A DNA stretch of 64,000 nucleotides, from NCBI GenBank assembly GCA_013398615.1, contig VZSR01000520.1, forward strand, positions 24,789,748 to 24,853,747, written 5' to 3'. The translations under genes were made by a program, and so were the position numbers. Source of the stretch: Brachypodius melanocephalos (Eukaryota > Chordata > Aves > Passeriformes > Pycnonotidae). The notes under the pieces are model-generated. The model did no database searches. It was given only the letters and a program-made list of their open reading frames with translations, and was not told where the DNA came from. Each line of letters opens with the position of its first letter. Positions within the stretch are counted from its first letter, which is position 1. Below are positions 12,497 to 24,790 of this stretch, piece after piece.

Positions 12497-13545
12497 TATG
12501 GGAAATTTCTCATCAAAATCTTTACAGGAGAGGGACAAAAGAAAAAAGACTGCTTTACAGTATTAGGTAGGGATTTGAAATCCTGCAGAAGTTGTATTTG
12601 TATGTGAAATTACTCATATTTTTTTCTTTCTGTGTCAAATCAATGACTATATTTTTGGCACCTAATTGAATGTCACAGTTTTAACTCAAAGCCAAGCGAG
12701 ATAAAGCATATCAAGAAGAGGGAGAAAAAGAATTCTCATTCTCTTCATTTCTTCCTTGAAAGATCAAAAACTACAATAAGATAGGCCTGGATTTCATGAA
12801 ATTTGGTATCCTTATAAGCTAGGAAAATAATTTTGTTTGAACTATGTGGCTCTTATGTTCAGTTTTAGAATAACATTTCTAACTCCACTACAACATTAAA
12901 TACAGGCTTCTGTAATTGGAGCTTCTGTCTCACTGATACTTCCATGGCATTGTGTCAAAATCCTGATTATATTTCATTTAAATTCTTAATAGCTTTTACC
13001 ACAGATCATAGTCTTTGCATGGGAGTTTCTGAACCTAGATGAGCCCTAGTGCTATATCATCCTGAGGTCAGGAAACTACACCAAAATCTGATGGCTTAAC
13101 TACACAAATTACACTTATAGGACTGAATTGACCCAATTTTACTTTATATTTCAAATATACAATATCTGTCTGAATGCTACATTCAAATAAGCATGCCTAG
13201 GATGGTCACACAAGCAGGTTCAATGTCCCTCACAGCCCTGAGGGCATAACAAGCCTGACTGTCCCTGCCCAGCTCCTGGGGCTCCATCCATGGCTCAGAA
13301 CTCCACATCAGCCCCTTTTTCACTGAGTTTTTTGACTGTTATTGATGTAAATCCAAACCTGCCCTTTTGCAGAAAGAAAGCCTTTGTGAAAATTTATGCA
13401 CCATACCAACATATATCTATCTCAAAACTGCATTTAAACACATTATTTAAGAAACCTTCCCTCAACCATTCCTGGGGTCTTTGGGTAGGAATTGCTTCTT
13501 TTCCCCACCGTGTCTTCATGGGTCCCTCTGGACTGTGTCAAGGGC

Positions 13546-14120
13546 TGACACGTTCTAAGCCCAGCTGGCAGCTGAGCACCAGAGAGCTGCTCCCCCAGTG
13601 GGATAGGGGGAAGAGAATTGGAAGGCTTAAAGTGAAAAACCCCAGGGATTGTGATAAAAACCAGTTTAATAATTAAAATAAAAAACAATAATTCAAAATT
13701 GTCGCAAAAAATAAATTAACAAAGAGAAAGAAATAAAACCCAAGACAGACAAGTGACACAAGTGAAAACTACTGCTCACCACCAATCAGTGGGCTGGGCA
13801 TGCAGGCCCTCAGCAGTGGTCCAGACAACCTTCCCCCCACAGTTCTACGGCCAAGCATGATGCCATATGGGATGGAATGTCCCTGGGGTCAGCTGAGGTC
13901 AGCTCTCCAGCTGCATCCCCTTCCAACCTTTTGTGCACGCCCACCCTTCTCACTGCTGGGTGGTGTGAGAAGCAGAAAATGCCTTGACTCTGTGTGAGCC
14001 CTGTTCAGCTGTAATAAAAACATCCCTGAACTACCAGCACTGGTTCCAGGACAAATCCAAAACACAGCCCCACACTGGCTACTGTGAAGAAAATTAACTC
14101 AACTTCAACCCAAACCAGCA
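13546..14120 (-). mobile_element. Solo LTR of an avian endogenous retrovirus, minus strand
   Basis: Read on the minus strand this begins TGCTGGTTTGGG and ends at a CA (complement of TGACACG at 13546), giving a roughly 575-bp unit with TG...CA ends. I recognise it from memory as a common songbird ERV LTR (ERVL-like). Shared blocks include TTAATTTTCTTCACAGTAGC, GGCTGTGTTTTGGATTTGT and TTCTGCTTCTCACACCACCC. A candidate polyadenylation signal ATTAAA (minus strand) is at 13665-13670. Where related copies have a TATA box, this one reads GCCGTAGAAC, so promoter function looks lost. No retroviral internal sequence lies on either side, so it is a solo LTR left by LTR-LTR recombination. No clean target-site duplication is visible. 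Open frames inside it (13443-13688, 13800-13997) are incidental. Confidence 0.82.
13665..13670 (-). promoter_or_regulatory. LTR polyadenylation signal ATTAAA
   Basis: ATTAAA on the minus strand, at the position where related LTR copies carry their polyadenylation signal, upstream of the U5-like segment. Confidence 0.5.
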
Positions 14121-14635
14121 TTTGTTCTTAGCAAACAGATATAAAACAAGGAATTGCAGCGTCAAAACTAATTCAGTGTTAATTATGAAGCTTAGATAGG
14201 GGTGCAAGTAAGACAATTGGAACTGAGCAGAAAATTTTCTTATCCTTTGCCATTTCATAAAGTCTTCAAAGTCCCAAACTAGAGCATCATGGATTGAGAC
14301 CAGGTAGAAGCTCTCATTCCCAAACTGATCAGGTAACCTGATGACTGTCATGTCTTTCTTCCTCCTGTTCTATCCGTCTCAAACAATAACTAGTCTGTCA
14401 AGCTTGCTTTAGTTGTGATCTAAGAAAAAAAACATGCCCTTATTTTATGTCCTTTTCTTAATTGGTTTTGCAGTAAAAATCATGATACAGTTACCTTGAA
14501 AATCATTTGGATATATAGTGAACCAGAATACATATAGCAAAAATCTTCTAAAGAAAGTTGACTAATTTTCTTTCCTTATTGTTTATAGGTTTGTGATTTG
14601 TACCACAATTGATACTAGGCAAAGAACACATTCAC

Positions 14636-14673
<38 letters not shown>

Positions 14674-15279
14674 TCTGTTTATTACATTTTCCCCCTCTCT
14701 ATACCCTCAACAAAACACTGAAAATGCTGGAGAACACTCCAAACATATTGATTAGCCAATGCAAAAGAATTCTTCAAGAGTTCAGGGAAGGGAAGGGAAA
14801 CACTCAACATATTACCACTTCCAACACAACATTCAAGATAAAACTCAGTGATCTGATGTGCTATCTTCTTGACCAGAAACAAACAAGTGCTGTTTTGATG
14901 CCATGTGCTTTCTTTTGACATTTTAAGGCATTTTAAGAGGTAAAATCTGAAAATTACTGATGTTAAAATGTTATGGGAATAATTCTGCTAGCAATTTTAT
15001 TGGAAGTCAAACAGAACTAGGCTGTGCAGAGACATAACAAAAGGTAGCAATGATAACACAGCTAAATAAGCTATATAGATTAATAGTTCAATAATATAAA
15101 TAAAAATACAGATGGGAACTGAAATTGTGGTGGAGTAGGGTAGAGATTAAAGACAACTACGGTTTAGACCAAAACCCAAGTGCTTTTATGTCCGTTAACC
15201 CAGGTATATTGGAAATATTGAGTGGGCATGCACAGGAAGAACAGCTAAACAGAACAAAAATAGGAACCACAAGTTCCTG
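14121..15279. other. Unique DNA with a poly-C tract, no gene
   Basis: Non-coding sequence between the solo LTR and the old LINE. Its only distinctive content is the C34 run at 14637-14670. The facing open frames at 14682-14921 (minus) and 14724-14918 (plus) overlap and match nothing. The old LINE may begin further left than 15280 but I cannot align it. Confidence 0.5.
14637..14670. repeat. Homopolymer of 34 C
   Basis: Thirty-four uninterrupted C residues follow CATTCACA. The complementary G34 strand could form G-quadruplexes and the C strand an i-motif. Long pure C or G runs are much rarer than A or T runs and are error-prone in sequencing, so the length may be approximate. Confidence 0.95.
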
Positions 15280-16300
15280 TGTTAGAGCAGAAAGAGGCTG
15301 AAGGCCTCCATAGATTCCACCTTGCAAAAGTCTGGGTTACTTCCCAGCCTCAAAAAGAAATAGCTTTTGAAGTAGCAGGTCTGCTCCATAGAAATCATTG
15401 TCAAATCTTCCAGGAGGTCATACAGCCAGAGGACAGCAAAGAGGAAGAAACATAATAGAGGATCATTAGTCTGACCACAACTATACACAATTTTTCAGAG
15501 CAAACTTTGATGGAAAGAATAATTAAAGACACAGAAGGAAATGGAAAGAAATGCTGCACAGGTTTATTAAAAGTAGAACAAGCAAGACTAAACATGAAAG
15601 TAAATAATTATTTACCAAGGAGCAGCAGCTGATTCAATCTACGTGGACATTGGTAAAAATACTTAATGATGTGGCATCAGAGAGAAATCATTAAGTAAGA
15701 AACTGGAGATTAATAAAATATTAGATTATAAATTAGGAGAATAACTGGTTAAAGGGGAGATGACAGCAAAATTAGAAGCCTGGAGATGAAGGATAATTAA
15801 CAGGTAATGTCTCATTACTTTTTCTTAAAACAAGTTTTATTCCTATTTTTTCAAATTAATATGGTGCAAAAATGTGTTTGCAGCATTAAAATTTGCTGTT
15901 GTCTCAGAAAATAAGGGTTCCAATACAAGGGGAGATCAGTGAAAAAACATTGAAGTATGTTAAAAGCTGGAGTGAGACATGGAATGAAAATGTCATTTGT
16001 ACCAAGCACAAGACATGTGGGTCAAGCATTCTTGCTATAAATATATCTATTGGTTAGAACCAGAGAGAAAACCTGAGATGGATGGAAGCTCCTGAGCAAT
16101 GATGAACTACCAATATAATTCAGATGTGAAAGAGTCAGATTGTAGACGAGGATTCTATTAGGCAAGATTTTTGGAGACATGCAAAAAAAAAAATTAAGGT
16201 TATTTACTAAGCACTAGTGAGATCTAGCTGATCCATTCTGTGTCTGAAGAACATGATCTCCAGATAGAGCAGGTCCTATATATTAGCTTCACCATCCCCT
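15280..16300 (+). mobile_element. Ancient L3/CR1-like LINE, reverse-transcriptase fragment, plus strand
   Basis: A heavily decayed non-LTR retrotransposon. Collinear similarity to remembered L3/CR1-like consensus runs through AGGTCATACAGCCAGAGGAC, GGAAAGAATAATTAAAGACA, CACAGGTTTATTAAAAGTAG, ATCTACGTGGACATTGG and GAGAATAACTGGTTAAA. Frame 15637-15663 reads I-Y-V-D-I-G-K-N-T, matching the position of the conserved 'D-F-S-K-A-F-D' reverse-transcriptase motif with its second acidic residue lost. A later stretch (about 16140-16290) resembles the segment following the catalytic core ('...ACTAGTGAGATCT...'). Numerous stops and indels make it non-functional. Both boundaries are approximate; 15800-16130 aligns poorly. 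Confidence 0.6.
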
Positions 16301-19300
16301 TACCATTCAAGGTTTTCAAAGAAAATCAAGATGCACCACAGGACCCTAAAGCATGCTTCATGTGTTTAGCTTGTAAGCTCTTCCCCTTTATGACCCAGTT
16401 CCACATGAGGACATTAGGCCTTTCTTCCCTCTTTCTCCCTTATGTCCCAGTTTCCATGGGAAGACAACTCAGATGAGAGATAGAAGGAAGACATACTGCA
16501 ACTGGCTCTCCAGTTTGAACAGAGGAGGGAAATACACGGCATATACCTTATAGAGCAGTACACATTTTGCCTGGGGCATGACTTTTTTTGCCCAACATCT
16601 TGATGAGTGAGAGGTACACTGTCTATAAAACAGGCAGCAGGGTGAAAAGAGAGAGGGGAAAAAAAGAAAAAACAAAGGAAAAGAAGCCATAAAACCCAGA
16701 AAATATTAGCACAAAAACAAGCTGAATTAACTAGGAATAAATTTCAAAACAACACATAAGAGGTCAGCTGGGATAGAGGGTCATCCCTCTAGCCTTGAAA
16801 GCAGGAAGGCCCCAGCACAGCCTTTCAGCAGAAATTAAAAACTACAAAGAAAGGGTAGATTCAAACAGAACTCAATCAGCTGTTGGGAGAGTTTTTGTGA
16901 CCTGGTTGACTGGCTATAGCATTTCCAGTGATTCAGAAGCTCTCCTCCAGAGCAACATTCCTAATTATAAGGTTAGTATGGGTCTAATTTCATCACCCTG
17001 TATATTCTTTTTCAACAGAGCTGAACTTCCAGAAGTAGGCAAACCACAGGCAGGATGTTTTCTACAGTGCTTGCTCTGCAGTGTTGCAGAAGAAATCCTT
17101 GTTGTGCAAGTGAATTCCTTCTATCTCTAATGCAGAGAAACTAGTTCCCATGAAATAATGGACACCATTCTCTTGATACTAAAGAAATGTACAGCTTCTG
17201 CAGAGTGGGAAACTATAGAGAGAAGATGGAAACACTGAAAGGTGTTTGGAAAAGAGTCAAGAAGTTTCTCATTTCAAATTGCCACCTTTGACTTTGTTTT
17301 AGTAATTTTTGGAGTTTTGTCCCTGTCCCTTTTACAACATCTTCAAAGCAATCAAAGAAAACAATAACCATGTGCAAGAGTCCTTTCAGAGACTATATTG
17401 AATTTTGTCAGCTGCAGATTTTATAGGAAGAGATGGAAAGCCTAGAAAAGTAAAATATGGAGTAGGACTGAAGATTTCTGACCCTGCTGCCAGAAAGCAG
17501 CAGACTTTTAATAATTCAATGAAGGCTACAATTTCATGTGTAGATCATGTTCCATTTTCTTTGAAGAGAATCCCCATAGAGTGTCAGGGGCTTTTTCCAC
17601 TGTGGGAGATAAGAAAGGCAGACAGTACAACCAAACTTCAAAATAACTGTTTTACTATTCATCTTTGAAGAAGATGTAAGTTTCTGTAAGCTTTAGCCTT
17701 ACCAACTTCCCAGGAAAGTCCATACTATGTAAGAGGCTGTTATAGAAATTTGTAATCATTCTCAAATATATTGGATGGGGAAGATAATGCCAAAATAACA
17801 AGTATATTGCTAGCATACCACACATCCCAGCATTATCAATTACATGCTCTTTTAGAGAAAGAATAAACTGAAAGTAATGTTAAAATTGTCCATTTACAAA
17901 TGAAAAATTATCAAACAAATAGTGAAGGAGACCATAAAATAGCCTGCGACAATATGTCAAATGTTTTCTAAGATAACTGAAACTTGGTCTAGTGCTAATT
18001 AGCTTTAAATGATTCTGCCCTGTGGCAGCTGGGCAGCTGTTTGGATGTCAGGAACTCTTCTGAAACTGCCAAAGGAGGAGGAACAGTACTTTTCAGCTTT
18101 ATTCAACAGACAAGCATGATGTAGTTTCTCAGGGTATGATTTCTATATGATAAGATGCTCCAGTCTTCATTCCCATGCAAACAGTCAAGATAAACTTCCA
18201 TAGAGATTGCCAATGGCCAGATAAAACAAGGAAAACCTGGAGTGTTTTTAGGCTGAGATTATCTCAACTAAAAAAAGTTTGGGGTTTTTTCTGCAGGAAA
18301 ATTGAAGTCTAAGATGCTTCTTTATTGCAGGAAAACAGATAGCAATAGATCAGATACAACGACAGAGAGGTTAACAAGAGCTAACACACCACCAGCTACT
18401 GCATTAGTATTAAAATTCCCTAACTGAGGTACTTTTTTTTAACAGTTCTGTTTACAGAGTTAATAATTGTAATTGTTCAACCAGAGTGAATTGAACATTT
18501 TCCTTGAAAAGGGAATGAATATTACCTATTTGCATGGCTTGAAAAGTTACTTTGTGAATTCTAAAAGTCAAAAGTTTTCAGGTTCAAGTTTATAGCACAG
18601 CACAGATAAATTTAGAAGGATTTTCAATGGCTGACCAACTGCAAATTTCATTATAAGGATTCAAGCGCAGACATTATCCATTCAGGCTGTCCTTGTCTGT
18701 GACTAAAGAAAGATCTTGTCTTGCGCTAGAAAGAGAACCATATTTCCCTTAGCACACAATCTTGAAGTATGTTAGACAACTACCTTATTTATTGACTCTA
18801 TTTACTGCATTGATGGATTGTATACTAACACAATAAACAGTGTCTTGAGGGAATGAATAGTATTTCTACTTTCATTAGGGTTCTAACTTTCTTTTTCTGG
18901 AAACATTTTCTTTCTAAGGTCCTCAAGGTGAAAGCAGACACCATTTGGTGCCTTGCTATGCTAAAGCAAATACTTCCTTTTCCTAATCATACTGACCTTG
19001 TGATCTATCATTGCTGGAATTTGTATTCCTGGGAAACTTTGCAAAGTTACAGTTTTCCTCTCCAGGAAGACAGATATCTTTCTGAGCTCTACCTTATTCA
19101 GAGCTATTTTAAAATTAATAGAGAGTTTTCTTAATATCAGATTCCATATCCAGAATGAAAAAGGTGAAATTAATAAAAAATCAGGAAAAAAATGAGATTA
19201 TATTCCAGAAATGCTATTAAACTGTCAAGCTTCTGATGAATTCACATAAGCACCCTTAAAACTAGGCTGAACATTCCTCGTTCAAGTTAGTTGCCAGTTT

Positions 19301-21188
19301 TATATCTTGGTTGGGAGCAGAAGTTACTGGGAGAAGAAAAGACACAATGGAAGGACAGTCTTGAGTCAGGTGAGAGAAAAAATGCTAGGGCAGAACAGCT
19401 TAGCAGGAAAATCATCACTCTGAAAAGATTAGTGTTACAAGAAGAAAATTAACCAGCTATGAAGTCAGAGCTGTGCTCCAGCATGTACCCAGCAAGTTTC
19501 AGGACCCCAGGGTCATCTGTTCAGTCTTTCCACAGGCACTCTTCCCATCTGTTTTCCCATGCCATTCTTACACCCCTTCCCGTCAGCCTTTGTGCAGAAG
19601 GAGATGAACATGGATCAGATTTTAACCTCTCACTCACTGGGGAGTAGGTGTTACTGTGTCCTGCACAAGGGCTGGAAGATACTTAACAAGGTGTTGAAAA
19701 CATGAGGCCTTTTAGGTAAGCATCAAATATTGGATGATCAAGATTCATAAATTTTCCACAAAGACTGGAATACAGTGAGACAGCTTAGCAACCAGGGGCT
19801 TTAATGCCTGGTAGTCAATCATTAGTATCTGTAATAATGGGTCGTCAGTGTCAATATGTATTTCCTGTACAGGAGCCTCCAAGATCGCTGCAAGGCATTT
19901 CATTCATAGAACAAAGAAATGAAACAATAGTGGGAGCTCATTACTCCAGAGGTTTTCTAAACTCTTTGGATTGTGTAAAATAAATATTCAGAAGAAATCA
20001 TAGATGCAGTCTGATCTGCACTAAAGTTGCAGAAAAGTCCATCAAGGATCCCTCAGAGGTATGAGGAAGAACAGCATTACCTTTACATCCAGACACATAG
20101 AAATAACACACTTGTTCCTGTTTCAGAGCCTAACCTTATTTTTTCTGAAGTCTGGAACCATTGGTGGCAAACAAATCCCTATTATTCCCTGTAGGCATTC
20201 CTCAAAATATATCGATTATCCTACCCAGTTGCATTTCAGGTGAATTATTCTCTTGTTACTAAGGCAACCAAATATGTCTAATAAGAAATAATCGTATTTT
20301 TTGTTCATGCATACCTGGGTTGCCAGAGCAACCTTAGAAAATGGATCACCCAAACAATGTGCATGCAGTCTCAAGGGAACATGGTTCTTATCAGCTGTGG
20401 GATGTCTACCAGTTGAGCCAAGAGCATCACCTCCCATCCCAGTCTGCCACTAGTGTAGATTTGGAAAGACCCAAGGGCTTTGGAGACCATTGCACTTCTC
20501 AAACAACACGAGAGGAAGTAGAAGGCAACATTCATGAGAAAAGCAGAGCACCCTCAAATGTCTGCAGTTAGAAAACAAAGCTTGTAAAGTCTGTACCAAG
20601 AAATCTCTGTATTTAACTGTATTTCAGCCACAATTCCCGCAAGCAGTAAAAGATGGTTTATCCTGGTTGACACTTGTACACAAGTTATGTTCATTACCAG
20701 CTCAACTGCATACATTGCTCACAGGCCATCAGTAGCAATTTTCTTTGGATAGGTAAGATCTCAAAGCTAAGGAGAAAGACCAATCTATAAGCAGACTTAA
20801 CACCAAAATACTTTCAATGCTCTTGGTACCAACTTGTGTGTAGACTAGTCCTGTGTGATAAGAGAAAGAAATGAAGAAAATTATTTTAAAAGCTTCTTAT
20901 AATAATCTTTTATTCCTGAAGTCAGGAAAAAAACCCCAGTAAAATAGTTACCTGAATGGTGCTCTGCAGTCGGTATATTTACTATTTATTATTAACATCA
21001 CTTGCTTATCTGTACAGTAATACTTCCTTTGTTGGATTTTTTACATTTATTCAGGAAGAAATTCAATAAATAATAAAACCCTTCCTGTGGCAGTACAGTA
21101 TAACACAGTGTGAAACATAACCTCTCTAAGCACATTAATGAAAGAATACTATTCAGAATTCTAAGTTACAACACAATTGAATATTTTA

Positions 21189-21206
21189 CACGCACACACA
21201 CACACA
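21189..21206. repeat. (CA)n microsatellite
   Basis: CA dinucleotide run with one CG interruption near the start, in AT-rich non-coding DNA. Confidence 0.8.
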
Positions 21207-22254
21207 AAGAGTACAGTACATAATCTCTGGTCATTCTTCATTTTAAAGAAGTTTCTGTTTTCCAAAGCAGCCACAGCTTAGAAACAAGATCAGCAGGGAA
21301 TAAAGGTAAGAAGCAGATTCTTTTCTGCTTGATACAGGCAGAAAGGTAGTGCTCCAAACCCTTGCTTAAGAGGGAGTTTAGAAAGTCATGCCAAAGAGTG
21401 GCATGATTGCTACTGCTTCTCACCTCAGTTTCAGATATGCTGTTGAGCTGTGTCAGGTGATAAGAGTACATATCAACCATACAGACACTGACTATCTCTC
21501 AGATAAAGACATGAAAAAATTGTATTAAAATATGTATCCTAATTAAACAGGAAGCTGTGATGTGTTATTAAAGTATGTTGTGGAGCATGTAGTCCAGACT
21601 ACAATTCAGTCCAGCTATGGGAGCATTAGGAGCAGGTACTCTGACAGCCTGGTGCATAAATCACATGTGGGATTGGAGGGGAGGAGGGAACCCTGTCCTA
21701 TTCCCATCCCCATGTGCTTTCAGCCAAGTTGCAATGTGGAAGCTGATATAACTATGCTGTAAACCACTGGGCCTTCACACCTACTAAATAAAGAGAGGAC
21801 CCTTACTGTTTATAATCCAAGAACAGCAATAGAAAAGTAGGGGATTAGAGGGTAGAAATGGGAGAGTCCAGAAAAAGGTTAAAATCTATGTTTAAAATGG
21901 GCCAACAGCCTAATATGAACTACTAGAGGAATAAAAGGGATGATCAGCTTCTCCCTACAGCAAAGTGCTAATTTAAATTACATACAGTTATCAGTCAGGA
22001 GAGTCTATCTGACTTGCAACCCAGGAAAACTAACTTTATATGCCTTGCACAACCCTGAAGGTTAAAACACACACCACCTCTATTCAGATTTGGGTAAAGT
22101 AAAAGGACAAAGAAACACAGTAACAAAGCACAAGGAGAAATGGGAAAGCAGCAAGCACCTCAGGTACTCCACAAGCTGCTAAATAAAAAAATCACCTCTT
22201 CTGCAGTAATTTTCAAGGCTTTTTTCTTTTTTCCCCATCTTCCATGGGAAAATG

Positions 22255-22308
22255 AAACAAAAAAAAAACAAAAAAACCAAAAAAAAACACACCAGAAAAA
22301 AAAAAAAA
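22255..22308. repeat. A-rich low-complexity tract
   Basis: Runs of 7-13 A separated by single or paired C or G residues. The lysine-rich and phenylalanine-rich open frames over it (22140-22382 plus, 22213-22413 minus) are artefacts of this composition. Confidence 0.85.
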
Positions 22309-23184
22309 TCCTACCCACAGCTGACAGCCTTTTGCAGAAACAAAGTATTTTGATGTCTTTTTCACCCAGAGAAAAACCATAGAGGAATACATTTGCTTAG
22401 GAGACTGATCCATAAAGTTGCTACGTCAACTCCAAATCTCAACAGCCCATTCCCAAAAACTGGTATCATGGCAGGCCAGTGACTTCGTAACTTAAGCATA
22501 AAGCACTAGAAAAAGTCAAAGTTTTCATCTGTCCACCTTACTAAAACCAGTACACTTCTGAAGAATATGCTGCATTTAACAAAACAGAACACTGCTTTGC
22601 AATTATCCTGATAAGGTCTGCCTGGTCATATAACAAATCACAGGAAGACTCTTCAAGAGCATCAGCTGAAGCCAGCAGCAGTAAATAGCTAGAAGAGTGT
22701 TGTATTTTACTAACACTGTGAATTTAGCTAGGCATTAGAAGGTTTCTTAAAATGATGCTCATCTGCCAGAGGGAAACAATTCTGAAAGGTGACCCCTGAA
22801 TATGTACATTTTCCGCATCACTAATGTTTACTAGGAATTGATTTGTTTGTCACTGTTAAAGCCCCTCCATTAAAGACAGAAATTGATCTTTGCTGCAGTC
22901 ACCTCTAGAAACCTACCATCTGCTACAGGCTGTCACTTTGAGCAGTATTTGTACTTCCTCTGAAGGAAACTGTTGAAGATGCTCTTTGACTTGGAAACAC
23001 ATCTATGGTACAACTGGGACAGCAAATTGACTTTGATCCTTTTGCCGTGGTAGCAACAGCTGTGGCAGTCACATGAACGCCAGATATAAATCACACCCCT
23101 GTTCACAAGCAGGGGCTTCTCAAGAGGACTCTTTCCTCTCCTCTAGAATAATCAATCCATTTCTCTATGAGACTCTAAAAAGAT

Positions 23185-23600
23185 AAAACCTCCAGTGACA
23201 GGGACTGCACAGAATCCATTCCAATACTTGACAATATATAGCTTGAAAAACATCTTTAATATCTAGTATAAGACCCCCTTGCTGTATTTTAGCCACAGTG
23301 CTGCAACAGGTAGGGACATGAGCAGGTCCTTCCCCTCCATACTCCATGCTCTTAAGGATCTGCCTTGAGGCTGTTATTCATTTCTCTAGATTAGATAGAC
23401 TCAGTTCTTCCAAGATGTCCACACAAATCATGGTTACTTAACTTCTGAAAGTTCTTGCTGTCCTCCCTTAGTCCCTGTTGACCATCCTCCACATGTGTCA
23501 TCTGTTCAGCACACACAGGGACAGACCCTGCCTGCAAGATCTTTTGGTATCATCTACTGTTCATTAATGCTTTCTCTTTACCTACTTCCCCATCTAGAAT
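23185..23600 (-). mobile_element. Old, diverged CR1-like LINE fragment, minus strand
   Basis: The plus strand runs in the order of an inverted CR1 3' region: CTCCAGTGACAGGGACTGCA, ATTCCAATACTTGACAAT, then a CTCTAGATTAGATAGACTCA stretch that parallels 'ctccaggctaaacaacccca', AGTTCTTCCAAGATGTC, and TGTTGACCATCCTCCACATG (compare 'cttctctggac...ctcca'). Identity is much lower than in the 3018 and 41423 copies, so insertion was earlier. Homology may run on to about 23660. The 60-codon frame at 23165-23347 is part of this dead element. Confidence 0.6.
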
Positions 23601-24399
23601 TTTCAGGGTTTAAAAATGAGTAAGCTGAGTCTGGAGGCCACAGGGAGATCTCATCATGTCTTCTTTATGTTAGCTGATATAGTCCACAGTTAAATAAGAA
23701 TCATTTCTACTAACAAAATTCTCATTTACTGTACTAAGCATAAGAGTTTTGGTCTACAACAGGTCTCTTGGCAGGGAGTTGTACATTATGGTAGCAGGAA
23801 GTGCCACTATTTCATTTGCAATTAGGCAACAACAAAAACTATTCCAACAATAACCTTCTGTACACATCCTACACTACTCAAAAAATCTGACAACATTAAG
23901 CCCATACACATAGATTTATCTCTATGTGTGCAAGGAATTGTTTTTAAGATAATGAGGATACTTAGGAGGACACAATGCTTCTTTTTAGATTTCTCTCTTC
24001 CCAAAAGTGTAGCTTTTTGGTAACCACAAATTGCATGGAAATCAGCACATCTTATCTGTAAGATAGAGAAGTTGATTCCCCACATGTAAATATAAAACTA
24101 TACATAAAGCTGCTAGGAAAGATCTAATGCAGTTTTTTAATGCGTGAGGAACAGGAGGCAGCTGCACAGAGGGAACTGTGCAAATGAAAGGGGACCAGTT
24201 GCATTTGCTTCCTAAAGCACACACTAGACAAGTGAGCACAGCATGTTTCATTAGAAACAATGCAGTCTCCTTTTCAGCTAGCTGGCATTTTGGCAAGGCT
24301 GCTGATAGATCAGAAACCCAGAGCACAATTTGTTTGCCATGCTCTAGCCTACTTTTGTTTGATCAGACAGCCACTGTTGAATGTGACCCTGCTGTCAAC

Positions 24400-24790
24400 A
24401 ACAAACCTCCAGACTCACATTCACACGTCAGAGCAAGCGTGTTGTGTGCGAATGTGTGTACGTGAGCTCTCGCTCATGCCGTGATTAAAAATGTAAGCAC
24501 CTACTATTTTCAGTCTGAAAGGCAGCCAAAACCCTTTTTGTTCAAATTGGCACAGGGAAGTCTTCTCGTGCCCATTCCATCGTATTAGCAGCACTCCATA
24601 AAATGGCAAAGAAGGATGGATAATTTTGAAACTGTTTGTGACTGGAACGTGATGGTTTGACTTGCAGTGTTGAAGTAAAGGCAAATCATGCCTTTGTGCA
24701 GGGTACATTCAGAGCATAATTGCAAGCTCTTTGCAGGAAACTGGTCTCCTTAGCACTAAAAAGTCTCTCAATGCTTTTAATTAAGGGCCT
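24400..24790. promoter_or_regulatory. Candidate conserved non-coding element
   Basis: This block differs in texture from its flanks. It has several CpGs (around 24430-24482 and 24565-24582), the motif GTGATTAAAAATG, paired AAATCATGCC and TTTTAATTAAGG motifs, and no repeat signature. Retention of CpGs and homeodomain-type sites in a CpG-depleted region is what constrained enhancers often show. This is inference from composition only; conservation was not measured. Confidence 0.25.

Larger units (their letters stand above)
8193..13545. other. Unique non-coding DNA, no gene confirmed
   Basis: No recognisable exon, RNA gene or transposon. It includes the 187-codon minus-strand frame (8782-9345) and a perfect 12-bp inverted repeat (12471-12496), both listed separately. 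A purine-rich patch occurs near 12060-12200. Open frames on both strands near 9788-10169 and 11941-12357 overlap one another and match nothing. Confidence 0.55.
16301..23184. other. Unique non-coding DNA, no gene seen
   Basis: About 6.9 kb with no recognisable exon, RNA gene or transposon. It contains a (CA)n tract at 21189-21206 and an A-rich low-complexity patch at 22255-22308. Open frames are under 115 codons and unrecognised. Confidence 0.55.

Noticed and set aside
13290..13997. Open frames on both strands around the LTR
   Set aside because: Largely within or antisense to the solo LTR; no retroviral protein similarity and no internal provirus sequence.
24042..24708. Cluster of overlapping open frames, about 75-95 codons, on both strands
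   Set aside because: No domain similarity, mutual overlap in several frames; reflects lower stop density in a less AT-rich block.
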